Shown one piece after another: positions 24,490 through 37,760 of a stretch of DNA of 64,000 nucleotides. The DNA lies in the NCBI GenBank assembly GCA_008921705.1, contig VFFE01007257.1:2819903-2883902 (forward strand). The letters are read 5' to 3'. The position numbers were made by a program, and so were the translations under genes. Below the pieces are notes generated by a model that did no database searches, was not told the origin of the DNA, and was given only the letters and a program-made list of their open reading frames with translations. How positions within the stretch are numbered: the stretch's first letter is position 1; every line of letters begins with the position of its first letter. This stretch comes from Burhinus oedicnemus (lineage: Eukaryota; Chordata; Aves; Charadriiformes; Burhinidae).

Positions 24490-27400
24490 AAACAAAGATC
24501 TATGCTTTATGTGGGATTATTTCCTTTTATCTAAGAATATCATTATTCTATCCTTTCCTATAATTAAATAAAAAAAAATACATGGTATGATGTAAAATGC
24601 CTGTAAGCTGATGAGAACTGGGTAATACTCTTCTGACCGCTATGTACCCTCACTTGTCTTGGAAGCCAGCCAGAACAGGGTTGTCAATTTTTCCATGTAA
24701 GTGCAGCTGAGAATCCTGTTTGAGCAAATAAAAGTTGGTAACTCCTGCCTTCCTTCTGGAAGTTTCAGTCTCTGTAGCTCTTAGTGCAGCTGAGGATAAA
24801 AATAAGCGGGTGCTGTGGCTTGGCCATCAAGTGGGAAAAATTTCTATTCCAAAGGTGTCTGACACACTTTAAGTAGTTCTCACAGTCTTCCATGTGGCCA
24901 GGGCTTGACTCAGCTGTTCCTGTGGGCGTTATCCAACCACGAAGCCACAGACCTTTTGGGCCAATCAGAGAAGTGAGCAAGTGGGATGGAAACATCTGAA
25001 AATGCACAAAACGTGCAGAAACCCCACAAAAAAGTTAAATCCTTGACTGTTCTCTGTGGAACCAAAACTTGATTGGTTAGCTACCGTTTTTACAGCTCTT
25101 GGCCAGAAGAACAGCAAGCGTAGGTAGCTGGGCCTTGCACGTTGTGTGTCGTTGTTAGAATCGTACTGTATGTGTCAGATTAAAAGCAAAGACAGAAGTG
25201 TGGTAAAGAGCCTGAGTCCTCGTCTTTGCTCTCCCTGACAGTGAGGATTTCATTTGGATGATTCAGCTTACCACTTCCTACATATGCTGTGAATCAGTAT
25301 TGAAGTGTCATGTTGTACGAGCTGCCTATTGATGGAAACTTAAATTAGCATTAAAGAGCAGCCACAGACTTTGCAAGATAATCTGGCTTTATTTGTGCCT
25401 TCCTTTCCTGGCTTCTGTGTGTATATATCTTATTACTAGGGAAAATTACTTTTCTTTGTGCTGCCCTTTAGAATTGTGAACAAATTACACCAGTCCATTG
25501 AATGAACAGTAGCACAGAGATTAAACATAGGGGGGTGTCAAACTGCTAAGTTAGTGTGCTAAACAACCAGAAAAAGCTTTGAAAGGGTTGGCAGGGAAGA
25601 AGATACTGAATTAATCTCAGTATTGCATGTGACAGTGCAAGGACTTTAATTTGGGGGAGATGCATTCTGTCAGACCAGGGAAAGGAAAGTTTTGTACCCT
25701 TTGGAAGTGGTGCTGGAGAGTCACTTACTGGTGTGCAGGAGATACCTCTTAGTGGTGGTACTGATTCCAAATTCAAAGAAGCAGAACAGGTATCCTGGAA
25801 GGAGTGATGAAATGCATATGTGGGAGTATGGATAACTAAGCTCTAAAAATCGTATTTGATTAAATGCAACGTATAGGGGTGCCAAGGATTTAGTCCATAT
25901 TTGCAGCTGCAAGTTTGTGGTTTTCTTGTTATCTTTGTGTTTTTCAAATCCCTTAAATATCTAAGGCCAGGTTAGCCTGTGGTGTAAACTGGGAAATTTC
26001 ATTTAAGTTGAGAGCTACCTTGAGGTGGTGTGAGATAAGGGTCTGATCTCAAAGTCATTTTCAACTGGAACAATAAGATGGCTAACTTTTTTTTTTTTGT
26101 TTTTGCCCTGGCATCCACTGGCACTTTTGGAAAATGAAATGTGTTGTTCCTACATGCTTCAGGACCCTTTGGGGTTTGAGAGTGAAGCACTAATAGTATG
26201 CGGTTCCCTTTATACAACAGTCCTTTTTTTACAGGGGCTGAGGCTGATGCTTTATGACTGCTGTGCTTGTAATTAGCAAAGCACCACAGACGTTTTATAC
26301 CAGTGTCCTGTAAACAGATGCGTTGTCGTAAGTGGTATGCATTTGCAGCTGGCTCAACACAGTGACCGGTATTTGGCTTCAAACTCCGGATTTCAAGCCT
26401 TGATGTATGAGACAAAGCATTAGGGAAGTTTGATTGACTTGCTAGTCATTACTGAGATCAAAGGGTTGGTTGGTTTGTTTGTTTGTTTGTTTGATTTTTG
26501 CATCGGACTTCTTTATTCTACCACCTGGGCTGGGTTATTTATTGAAAGAACTGCATGCAGCGATGTTAAATTCCAGGGAAAACTCAGTGATCCAACATCA
26601 TTCTCTATTAGGTAACAGCTGAATGCACTGCCATTATAGGAACTTAAGCACAAGTTTATCTATTTTTCCTGGGGAAAAGATTTAGCTTTCTGGGTCATCC
26701 TTGTATGCAGGCAAATTGTGTATCTCTCCTTTTGCAGTGGAACACTAGAGCTTTCTGAAGTGTGGGTGGGAAGTCCTACCAGATTTAATAACATTGTTCC
26801 AATCCCGATTCGGAGTGAATAGGCAGTACCTTAATACTGTAATAGTTGTCAGTACTTACGGTGCTGATGAGTCCTTCGGGGTCCTGATGAATATGTATGC
26901 ATTTTTAACACAAAAAAACCCCCAAAACAAAACAAAAAACCCCTCCTATTTTCAGAGGCTGATATCTCAGCTATTCCATTGAGATGGAATAGATTTTTTG
27001 TTTTCAAAAATATTTTGAATTTATAAAGCAAAAGACAATGTTAATTTATATTTGCTGAATGTATTCTGTGTCTGAAGTCGGTGCCTCTCCAAAATACACA
27101 ACTGTTCATGGAGCTTCTAATAATGTGCTGTAATAATGGTAATAATAACTCATATTTAACTAGGCAGTATCTGTCAGACGGCGCCTTTTCTGAAACTGTG
27201 AGGATACTTGAGTTTGCAGCATACTGTATAAAGGTCTGGGATCCAGTGTGATTAGCAGATCTGAGAGTCTGAGAACTCCAACACTTGCATTTGGCCATGC
27301 TAGTAATAATTGTTCCCTAGTATTATGTTTCCATACTATAAAACCCCAGTAATTCTTACTCTACATACAGATATTTCCAACATTACCTGGAATCAGTAGT

Positions 27401-30400
27401 GGATTAGTAGTGCGGAGTGTTTGTGTTAGTATTGAAGCTGGGAAACCATTTAAATTTTTTTAAGTGAAACATGGTCCTTTGGAAAAACAAAAACCTTATT
27501 TACTGATGTTGCACATTGTTTCAATTGGTCTGTAAATTCTTTTTAAAAAAAAAAATAATTTCTGAACTAAATTTAGCTGAACTTATATTGCAAGTGTGCA
27601 ACCTAATCTAAATTGGGTAAATTTCAAACAATTGAAATTTATTTCAGGTAAAATAAAATACTGTGTCCAAAAGCTATTTCTGCATTTTTTATTAAAAAAA
27701 GTTATGGAATTTTGTGTGAATTGGCTTCTGGCAAAACACTTTGCATTTTCGCAGGTATCCAAAATAAACTATAATGAGATAGCTGAGAGGTGATCTCCTG
27801 AATGTATCACTATGTCTTCAAATAGAAGCTAATTGAAGTTGCCTATTCAGAACATTCGCATGTATTCAGGAACCTTCAGATGAGGTTTCAGTACGGAGTA
27901 TGTTACATATCCTAGCATTTAGCTGTTGTTAAGTGGCTTTCAAACTGTTTGAAATGTAGACTTTCACAATAAAATGTCCCAAAACTTTACTGGATGAATA
28001 AGTGATAGTGAATGCCAGGATTTGTTTTCTCTGTGCTGTTGTTCCACAGTGTACCAGTTATGCACTTTTTTTGGCTGAAAGATTACATCTTCATTCAGAG
28101 AGAGATGGAAGGCAACTCAGACCACAGTTTTGGGTTTCTAAATTGCTTAAGTGAAGGGTCCCTTTGAAGAAGGGTGTGTCAGAATGCTTGGAAGCTGTAT
28201 TTAATCTAGTTTTGTATTGCGTGGTTACATCTTTGCCTGTTTGGTTTATGCTTCTTGTCCTTACTACATGGAGTTTGTTTGTCCTTATTTACTTCAGGCA
28301 CATGCATTTGATTTTCAGATAATCATTCTGTTGAAAAACATGAACCTGTGCCATTATAAGAGGATAAAAGGAATAACTTCTGTGGCAATTTGTTAGCAGG
28401 GTGTAATCTGTCTTTTAATCCCACTACAGGTGTCTTTCCTTCAAAGTATTTGCTTTTTCTTTCCCCAATTTTATGATGTGTTCCCAAGACCTTTAATATC
28501 ACCATGATTATTTTTTATCCAGAATCCAAATCTATTACTTTTGCAATTATGAGGATTTGTGTATCCTAATTAGACTAAAATAAAGCAGTTTTATTTTTCA
28601 GATCACAAAATATAGGCTATCGGAGGTAAAGAGACAAAACCTGAGAAAAGCTATTAAGGACAAAATTATGCCTAACACTACGTGATCATAGGTAGACAGA
28701 TGTTAGCAGCAAGGTAGCAGATGTCCTACTAGACAGCAATAAACACACTGGAGGCAAGTACACGTTTCATAACATGGGATTAGAAAATAAGTTGAAGAGG
28801 CAAAAGATATTCCTTCTCTTTGATTTAGTGAAAAAATGACCTTTATCCCTTGTGTGAGGGTCATGTATGGTGCAGTTTTTCTAATGCTATTCAGAAAATT
28901 AATGAGATTGAAACATTTTCTTCAGATGTGAATTTTGTTGTTTTTATGATTTTATTTTATGCTTTATGATTACGATTAAGTTTTAATGGTGCCTCCAGTG
29001 CAGGTCAAATTCTACTTTTGTCATAGGGCTGACAAACAAATAAAGTGAATAGGGCTACAAGACCAGCAATGCCAATAAGGTTTTCATAGTAGATGGTCAT
29101 TATGCTAAGCCTCCTTTCATAACCCTAGAGATAGTTCACCTTCATATTGCTAACCAACAATTTTGAACAAAGAAGTAAAAATATTCTTTTAAGTTTCAAG
29201 TGATTAATTATTTTAGGCCTACGTAGTAGATATGAATAAAAAACTGCTCGGCTTGCTTCCTGAGCAAAATCGGAACAGAATTCTGGTACTGCAGATCAGC
29301 ACAGCTGAAATCGAGTTCTGTTACAGCCTGGAGTAGGCAAACAGACTGTCCAAAATCTGCCTGAGTAACATACATGTCTCACAGGCACTGTTACATCAAA
29401 CAAACATCAGTTGTCACTTGTTAGGACCATTAACTAGACAAGTCCAAAATAAAACACAGACCAGAAAAGATACATCTTACATTCTGTAAATTGTGTGGTC
29501 TGAGAATCTATTAAAGCTGACAGAGAAGAGGGCTCTGAATTGGTGAGCAGGCTGATTATACCTCGTTCTTTATTCCCTATTGACTTTGGGTATGCCATAC
29601 CTTTCCATTTCCTAGAGAAATAAATTAAAAGTCAGAAGTAATTTGCCTGATGGAGGGTGCAGGTGGAATTTTGTTCAGACGAGCATTTGCACATTGTGAA
29701 ATCCAATTTAACCCCTTGATGGGGTATAGCTTATTTTCTTTTGTTGACAGCTTTGTGGCAGCTAAAATAGGAACCTGATTAAATAGAGACAGTGAGAGAT
29801 TGAGGTCTTGTTCTAACAGCAGGAGGATCAAGGCCTCTAATCTTATCTCCCTGAACACTGAGATGAGCTGAGGATGCTGGCAGCGAGATAAGCTTGCCTA
29901 TTTTGAGCTATAAAAAGACCCCAAGAAAAGAGAAGAGGTGTGAGGTGGGGGGAGGGATTTTTCACATGCAAAAATAATACTGCGTTGTTTAAATACATTT
30001 GGGTCAAGTGCTGGGAATGTATAGGGTATCATAAAAGCAGTGATTTCATTTTACTGTATGGGCGTACATCAAAGTACAAATAATAAGAGCTCGCTCCCTC
30101 TTTGCAAAGAAAATACACGTCTGTGATTTCTAAATACAATTCATAATTTATAATATACCAGGAGCACAGTAATAACAGTAGAGGCCAAGTGGGAGGAGAT
30201 CACTTCTGGCAGAAGCGGAATTGCTTCTTCTTGTAGTCAAAGTTTAAAAATATTTTGAATGGAGCAATAGCATCAAATCACTGAGGAAAATCTTTTATCA
30301 GGTTTAATGTAGAGCTATCTGTACAGGACTCTCTATTTTTTGCTCATTTGTTTGGAAGTAACCAAACAAATAGTATGAACTCTGTTTGCCTTCTTGGTAC

Positions 30401-30996
30401 ATATGATGTAGGGTTTTTACATTCCATGTAGTACTTTGTCCTGTAACAAATTTCACAATATTAGATAAAAATGGGAAAGAATGAAGAAAGGAAAGGAATG
30501 AGATAGCACTGAGCTTATAATTAGTTCTCCTTTGTTTACTGGAAGAATAAAATGGAAAGGAAAGGCTACACACAAACATACAGAATAGATATTACACCAG
30601 TGTTACTTTTTTTAAAAGTAAGTCAAAAGCTTCCGATTTTGCAATTGTCTTTAATTGGCAAAAGTTTAAAATGACAGTTAAGTCGATTTAATTCAGCTGT
30701 TGTCCTGTTTGCTCGTCTGTGGAGTTACGCAGATTCATGCTAGCTGAAGATCTGCCAAGTACGTAACATCTAGAGTTTGATCGTATACTTTCCTGAGCAC
30801 ATTTTTGAAACCCTGTTGCCCTGAGTGGTTAAAGATTTTAGTCTCCGGTGTTAGCTGGCTAGATGGGCTCCTGTTGTCACGAAAGAAAGTACAGCCAACA
30901 CATTATGTTGGTAGGACCATTCTTCTCTGATCAGAATACCACTGATTCAGTTCCACTCTCAAACAGAATGGATTTTGAACTTCAATTTTTCTTTTC

Positions 30997-31000
<4 letters not shown>
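24490..31000. other. Mostly unique noncoding DNA
   Basis: No gene, RNA or clear transposon seen. Simple tracts occur at 26089-26098 (T10) and 26470-26493 (GTTT units). The 138-codon minus-strand frame at 25999-26415 has no domain and carries a lysine run produced by the T tract, so I regard it as chance. Confidence 0.55.
26470..26493. repeat. (GTTT)n microsatellite
   Basis: About five GTTT units follow two GGTT units. Short microsatellite, no further structure. Confidence 0.85.

Positions 31001-31004
<4 letters not shown>

Positions 31005-31045
<41 letters not shown>
31005..31045. repeat. Long poly-T tract (T41)
   Basis: Forty-one uninterrupted T residues, preceded by interrupted T/C sequence from about 30984. 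It is the longest homopolymer in the window. It could mark the poly-A tail of a minus-strand insertion, but the sequence at higher coordinates (31046 onward) does not resemble a known LINE or processed transcript. The length may be inflated or collapsed by sequencing error. Confidence 0.9.
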
Positions 31046-31046
<1 letters not shown>

Positions 31047-32489
31047 GTGTGTATGTAATATACTTTTTTACCATAATACATAGTCAAAGCTCTCCATCAC
31101 AGTGTGCATTTTTATTCCCTAGCAATTATTGCATAAGAGCTTGGTGTATTCAAAGAGATCTGTAATAAATACTTTTTTAAGGGGTTTAAACCCTTGGTTA
31201 TTGCCAAGCTGTGCTCTCAGATCCTTGTGATGATTATTAGCATTGATTTACATTTTTAATATGCCTTGATTCTGGTCATCCAAATTCAGGGAGTACACCA
31301 TTGCACAGTTGGACCAATTGCAATGGGGCACTGATACCCAAAACTTGTAATTTTCTTACGGGGATTGTTGCAACAGCAGAACAGAAGATCCTATGCAAGA
31401 ACCACTATGTGCATGTGAGGTCAGAATTTTTCCTGAGTTCTTACCATTCTTCTTAAGTGTCTCAAAAAAGCATTGTAAAAAAACACTTGCAAACTATTTT
31501 CCTTCAAGGCTTTTTGGAAAAAGGAGGAAAAATGTTTAGCATTAACAACAGCGTCCTATTTCATAAGAGACTTAAGCTTTTTTTGCTTCTTTTGATAACT
31601 TCAGAGTAGTGCAGTAATAAATTACTAGTAGTGGCTTGACTAGATAGGTACTAGTAGCTAAGTGCTTACCATGTATTAAAATTCACCTAACTGTATTACT
31701 GCAGTCATGTTTGAAGTTTGATACTTAAAGTTAGATAAATTTTAATTGGACAATATTAAGATTGAGAGACATCTATTGATTTCCAAAAAAAAAAAGGTAG
31801 AAACATTTTTCAGACAAAAGGGAAGATTGGGAAGATTTGGTATCGTTCCTGGAATGGCATACAGCAGGGAGGAGTTCATTAAAAACTGCTGTAAAGATTT
31901 ATTAGCTACAGCAGAATGACTCTTTGGCCATTGACATTTTCCCAATTCCACTCCGAATGCCTCGCTTCAGAGGAATGTCAATCAAAAGAGCAACATACTT
32001 AAAATCTGAGGCAGGCTGAAATGCATATGCCATGCGTTGTTTATGGATTTTCATTGGTGATTCAGAGGCTGCGTTTATGCTACACACTAGAACTCAGATC
32101 CAGTGGGTATGCTGAAGCCCAGGCTGAGCTGAAGGGTCGAACAGAAGGCGGGAGTGACTCTACCTAAGCCGTGCTTCCCAGAGTCAATATATCAAGATAC
32201 CACACTGTAGAAAAGTTTGCACATGCCTGCTGGTTAGCAATTTAGCAATAAGAGCAGATGCAGAAAAAGAAGAGTATTGGGAACTTCCATTTTCCGTAAA
32301 TCAATTTTCTTGAAGCTAAAGGTTATTCTGGTTCTCACCCTGATGATACATTGTGCTTAAGGGAATTGAAGGGCTTTGGCTCACTTTTTATAGAGATAAA
32401 TAGACAGAAAACACTTTTCCCCTCCTTTTTAAGTATTTTTCAGATACACTGACATTAATTTGACCCTTAGTTTGAAAGGCCGGGTATTA

Positions 32490-32790
32490 GGAAAGGTAGA
32501 AGATAATAAATGATTTAATAAGTGCCATTTAGTTTTAATTACTAGTGGAATTGCTACACAGTAATCATATGACAGTTAAATATTATTAGGAGTTTGCTCA
32601 TTATTATTGGAGTTTTTCCACAGTCTTTAATGGAAAAAGGACTAAATCTATTATTTTTGTAAGAAAAGGTATGCATCAGGCCCTTGTTATTATTTCTGTG
32701 CTAGGTCTGAAAAGAGATTGCACCATGTGAGCAATAATTGTGGGGTATGTGGATTAGTAAATCATTTTTGATGACTGAAATTGCAATATC
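32490..32790. promoter_or_regulatory. Candidate conserved noncoding element
   Basis: Repeat-free AT-rich block with TTTTAATTACTAG near 32533, AATCATATGAC (containing an E-box-like CATATG) near 32564, and two similar ATTATTAGGAGTTT / ATTATTGGAGTTT segments around 32583-32617. The partial repetition of the last motif is visible in the sequence. A regulatory role is inference. Confidence 0.25.
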
Positions 32791-33229
32791 GTACTATCTT
32801 TGAAAAAGAAACCATTTTAATATGCTCTGAGGGTGTACTTGAAGCAAAGACTGGGCTTTGTTTTGTTTCTGTTGAAACAAAAGTCAGAAGCAAAATGCTT
32901 GATCATTTTCATTTGGTAAGATTTTCATCTACTCTTTAAAGGATTTTACTGGTAATTTGTCTTAAATTATGGACACCAATGCCATATTCCTTTTGCGGGG
33001 ATTTCTTTATTTTAGGTTGTATAAATGACAGTCACTCTTACCAGGCTTCAGATAGGATGCTCAAGTACCAAGCAAAGTAGCTAGCTGGGCTGTAATGCCC
33101 TGTGGACAATCATGCTTGTGCCTGAACTGCAGCAGGTGACTAGCATTTTCTTTACACAACTGCTGCTGACTACAGTAAGGTTGTTTTTTGGTTTTTGTTA
33201 TTAAATTGTCCTTGATACACAAGCTGCTT

Positions 33230-33640
33230 TTTTACAGAGCACAGAAGTTCCACTATTATCACAATCAGTAGTGTATTATTACCTAGGAGGGTCAACACTT
33301 CTCACAGGCTTTGCTCTTCATTCACATGGAAATGGCATTATGGAAATGGCAGCTGTAATCGAAGATGATAACATCTATGCAATATCCATTCAAATCATAA
33401 TTACTTATACAATGCAAACCTGCTTACAGGTGCTGTGAGAAACTGTGCTGCTCTGTTTCGTGCTTTATTATGAACTGTCTGCCTTGCTCTGTGAAGTTAA
33501 TAATTTTCCCTAAAAGGGAAGAGAGTGTTTAAAGCAGGTGTGATTATGCCAGCTGATTAGCATTCATTTCTCATTGTCACATCCCGAGAGAGGAATATTT
33601 TGCTCTCCCTTTTTTCCCAAGTTTTGATTGCTTGATATAG
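33230..33640. promoter_or_regulatory. Candidate conserved noncoding element
   Basis: Repeat-free block with repeated GGAAATGGCA/TGGAAATGGCAG near 33328-33351, octamer-like ATGCAAACC near 33413, ATAATTAC near 33397, and CTGATTAGCATTCATT near 33552. It contains no open frame of note. Density of POU and homeodomain cores suggests an enhancer, but there is no direct evidence of conservation or activity. Confidence 0.3.
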
Positions 33641-33790
33641 CAATACTAGCAACACCCTTTCAGCATCATATCTCTGTCTCTCATTTTTCTGAATGAATAT
33701 ATGTCCATAATATATATCTAAACATGTCCCATCAGATTTTTCGTGTTGTTATATTTATTTAGCTGTGTATATGCCTACAGCCAAATACTC

Positions 33791-33817
33791 GCATGCATGC
33801 ATGCACGCACACACGTA
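33791..33817. repeat. (GCAT)n/(CA)n short microsatellite
   Basis: Three GCATGCAT-type units grade into GCACGCACACACGTAC. This alternating purine-pyrimidine sequence is a type that can adopt Z-DNA, though the tract is short. Confidence 0.8.
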
Positions 33818-34379
33818 CAAGTATGGAGATGAGCAAGAAGTGTGATTGCCCTTAGAAGTATTGTAAGGAGGCTCTGAAGTGGCACGTAACCCATTTGAAA
33901 TACCCAGTGACTGTTGGCAGTTCTGGGTAAAGGCTGATGCAGAACATTCAAAGAAGTTAATCGAAAGAAAAAGGAGAAAAAACTAGTCAGAGGTGTGATC
34001 TCTAACTGTGTGATAGATGCATGAGATCTGTGGAAGAGGGTCCTTATTGGCCTTACTGCATCTCATTGCACTTTTATGTCGTCTTCTGTGAGTGTGAAGG
34101 ACACACTGATGGTTGCTTGCATTTCTATATTCATTCATCAGTAAGTGTTTAAATAATTTGCCCTTCATTATGAAACCACAGATCACTGTGTTCCTAACAA
34201 TACTTTGCAGAGCGCCATTTTTATTCTGATGGAATTTTAATCTATACAGTTTCATACAGAAGGACCCTTTCCCCTTACAAGTAAACAAATATGTTACTTT
34301 AGATAGACTCTAAACCCTCAGTGCATGAGTCAGATTTGGAAGCAGATTTATAGCATAATAACAGATTGCCATTGTTTGT

Positions 34380-35290
34380 TTGCATTATAGCATCTTTTAC
34401 CCATAGTGTCCTACAAAATAAAGTGTTCACTTGATAACAATAAAACTTCCAACAAATTAATTGCTAGAAGCCTTTGAAAGATAAAGAACATACAAATGAT
34501 GGCAGATGACTCTCTATCCCTCTCTTTAATTTGTTTTGGGCATTGATTATAGTGTTTGTAATCAGTGGAAGCACTGTTGAGAGTTGAATGGGCTGTGGGC
34601 AGGCGCTGTGGAAGAGTGATTTAACTTAATTCTATTGTGCCAGAGCCCAGATAGCCTGGTGTGGAGCTTTTATGAGAATAATTGAAAGCTTGCAACAGAT
34701 CACTTCATCATGTGGTTTTGAAATTAATTCACCTCAATGTTGAGTTGACTTTGAGCCCCACTCCCTCTTTTCCAGATGTAGTTCGTGCTACATTTAAACT
34801 GGGATCTCTCCAAGTAAAATTGCTGTGCTGCGGTAAACGTCACTATAAACGACGCAATTTTCCATATCGAACCATTGGTGGAATGTATATAATAGCTTGA
34901 CAATTGAATAAGAATTCTTAAGTTTATGACTACCTAACAAGCTCGGAGAAAATGAACAGAGCTGTATTTGCACACCACAGACATTTATTCTGAAATTGTT
35001 TTGATTTGCTCTCATTGTTCATTGTTCATGAGTGGAGGGTGCCCTTTACATAGTTCTCATCAAAATGATGAAACCACTGGAGTCAAGGATGACAAATGCA
35101 ATTGGAGATGTACAAGTGAAGCTTTAGGAGTGTGATGATAAAGGCCGGCCTGTGTATGATATGAACCTTCCTTTCGTGTGATTCAGAGCACCACTCAGCC
35201 CATGAGCTGACCTGTTGCTTCGCCTATTGTCTACATGATAGGGCATGAACTTGTTCACCGACTGTAGCTTCCAAGCTTATTTGCAAACAA
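34380..35290. promoter_or_regulatory. Best candidate conserved noncoding element, CpG-bearing core
   Basis: About 900 bases with no recognisable repeat. The core at 34778-34900 holds five CpGs within 38 bases (34831, 34838, 34850, 34853 and 34868), while the surrounding kilobases are nearly CpG-free. The core includes GTAAACGTCA, which combines a forkhead-like GTAAAC with a CRE half-site in reverse, and CTATAAACGACGC. A pyrimidine tract ending in CCAG precedes 34778 and could act as a splice acceptor, but the frame that follows (to 34900) matches no protein I know. Retained CpGs in a depleted region suggest selection or lack of germline methylation. Function is inferred. Confidence 0.35.
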
Positions 35291-37687
35291 TTATCTTGTG
35301 AAGTTATGGAAAAAAATCCTCTCTTTTTTGAACAGCCTGGACTCTGTAGCTCTTTGTAAGTGTGGTAATTATGATCAGAGGGAGCACGCTGAAATATTAG
35401 ACCTGTACTAGGATTTAATTACCTGCAGTTTCAAATCAAAGGACAGTTGAAAATGTTCCATGTGTGTTTTCGTTACACGGGAAAAAATAATTCTAGGTTC
35501 ACTCATTTAGTTTTTGTGATGGGGTTAAAGCTATAATATATACAAGGTTTGTGTTTAGCTTGCTGTTTGCCACAGCACGCTAAGTCTAACCATTGGGGTA
35601 GCTTCAGGCAGCTCCCCTGGCCTTCTAACTGAGCCATTGCACCAGTTGGTTTACCTTTATGTATGTGCACCAGTGTCAGCTCTATCCTGTTCCTGTCGTA
35701 TGTCCCTGAAATGTCTGTCTCAACACACAAGCTCCCCAGGTAAAAAACAGTCACAGACTTGATTTAAAATATATGTGAATAGCTACAGTTCAAATGGCAG
35801 CTATTTCTGGACACAAGACTCTTGAAGCTAGCAGAGTTAACATGGCACTTTCTAAATGGATTTAAACTGTCTAGTAAGGCAATTACAGCTGGGAATTGCT
35901 ACTAAGTCAAATCTTCCTGGAGACTTATCAATTTGAAAATGCGTAAAATCTGTACTGAAAAAGTTTGGATATGTTGAAAAAGATGAGTGAATAAGATGGG
36001 CATGTTTCCAAAACAACCCAGGTCACTTGGCAAAGTAGGTGAAAACAGTTTGTTTTTCACTTCTGACCAGAAGCATTTCAATATGCTTTCAGTATGACAG
36101 ACTTCCGACTTAGAAAAAGTGGCTCTGAAAGTCTTGAAGATCATGCTACAAAATCAGTGCAACATGTGCTCCCACTATGATGCTGGGCACAACACGGAGG
36201 TACAATGACCAGGGGATTCTTGACCGTGATAAATGATGCTGTAATGATGTTAGGTCTATCAGACAACACTGAAATACAAAACATGATATAAACTAACTTC
36301 TCGGAACCTCATTTTCTAGTAGAATCTTTTGTTCTAAGCTTGATGCTTATTTGCCCCAGCATGCAGGTGGATTGCTCTTTCAGAAAGAGATTCACAGCAT
36401 CCAAGCGCTAAGTGGAGAGCTGTCTAATCTAGTCACTAGGCCATCATGAGGATGAAGTAGGATTTATGTCTTTTTCCTTGCTGGTAAGATTTAAGTTTAA
36501 TCTTGGTGTATATATTTTGTAGAAGGTGGAAATGTGGTTTTGAAATCACTTAGGCAGAGAAAGGGAACCTACAACTGCTGCTTGTTGGATGTGTGTTCAG
36601 ACAAATGAAGGGGAAACAGGAGTACCACTCTCCCTTCCTTTCTCTGCCCCACCTGTTATTTTAAAAGAATGGCAGCCGTCGCTGCATTCTCTGTGGGATT
36701 TATCCTGTTTTTTTGGTAAGGAATGATTTACGAACCCTTCCGAAGAAAGGCCCACTGGCAGTCTAGGTGAAGGAGTGCCTCACTTTGGTGTCCAGACCAG
36801 GCTTATGAGTTAGCTAGGAATCAAGTTGCTTAATTCTAGAAATACACAACAGTACACTCTGGGCATCAGTGAAAGTAAATAGTGAAGGTTTCTGTGGAGT
36901 AGTGGATTTCTGTATTACAAGTAAGATGTTTCCAGTATTTAGATGCCTAAATTTTATTTCATTCTCACTTTAGCAGCTAAATCCTTTCAAATTTTGGCCC
37001 TTTATTATTTCTGTCATTGACCGTGTATTACTAGAATCCCTTGCTCTTCTCTGAGGTCTGAATTTTTGTCATTTAATTAAATCAAGGTATTAAGGGACTT
37101 GGTCAGAGTCTATAAGGACCTAGAAGGGGCAGTTGGCTCCTTAGTGTAGGAGGCAAAGATAAAACAAGATACAATGGCTGTATGTTGCAGCTCAGTAAGT
37201 TTAACTGAGAAGCAAGGTGCTGCTTTTTTTTTTCACTTAAGGTAACTAACAGTTGGAGCAATTTGCCAATGGTTTATTGCAGTCTCTGTCAGTTGGGTCT
37301 GGTTTTTTTGTTTTGGTTTGGGTTTTTTTAGCTAAGATTGAACTTGTCTTAAGGATTTTTAAAGTCCAAGTTTGAACAGGGATTAATTGAAAGAATCTTA
37401 TGGTCTGTTAGTCAGATGTTACCACATCATGTCTGGGCTCTGTCATTCATGGATTTATAAGTGCCATTCATTTTAATGGCTGAAGAACTGAGTTAGACCT
37501 AGCCTTTTAAACTATGTAAGGTACATGAATTGAGAGGGACCTCAAAACCTGGGATTAAGTTGTTTAGCTGTATGTATTTGTAACAATTAATACTGTTGAG
37601 ATGAAACTTTGTGCGTGTTAAGGGAGTGTCAGTATCAAGTTGGTGTAAATTAACTTGTAGCTGTTTATTAAAATGTTCTCCCTGAAG

Positions 37688-37760
37688 GATTATATTGGTT
37701 GCTGTTGGAGGCGGAAGTCTGGACCAGATGGACTTTGGTCTGAGTATGACAGTACAGCAT
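37688..37760 (+). mobile_element. Old CR1-type 3' end fragment
   Basis: The plus strand reads GTTGGAGGCGGAAGTCTGGA then CCAGATGGACTTTGGTCTGA. This follows, in order, the end of an older CR1/L3-type LINE known from reptiles (GGAGACAGGATACTGGACTAGATGGACC and TTGGTCTGACCCAGTATGG). Only about 70 bases are recognisable. It is clearly older than the two avian CR1 copies in the window. Confidence 0.65.

Larger units (their letters stand above)
31046..37685. other. Unique noncoding DNA holding several candidate regulatory blocks
   Basis: Nearly free of recognisable transposons for more than 6 kb. The best conserved-element candidates (32490-32790, 33230-33640 and 34380-35290) fall here. A 12-bp perfect palindrome, GGGTTTAAACCC, lies at 31182-31193. 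Open frames are all below about 101 codons. Confidence 0.55.

Noticed and set aside
25999..26415. 138-codon minus-strand open frame
   Set aside because: It crosses a T10 tract that supplies its lysine run, and it shows no domain or splice context.
34682..34900. Exon with acceptor CCTCTTTTCCAG and donor-like GCGGTAAAC
   Set aside because: The splice signals look reasonable, but the implied exon is about 55 bases, matches no known protein and is equally explained by a conserved noncoding core.
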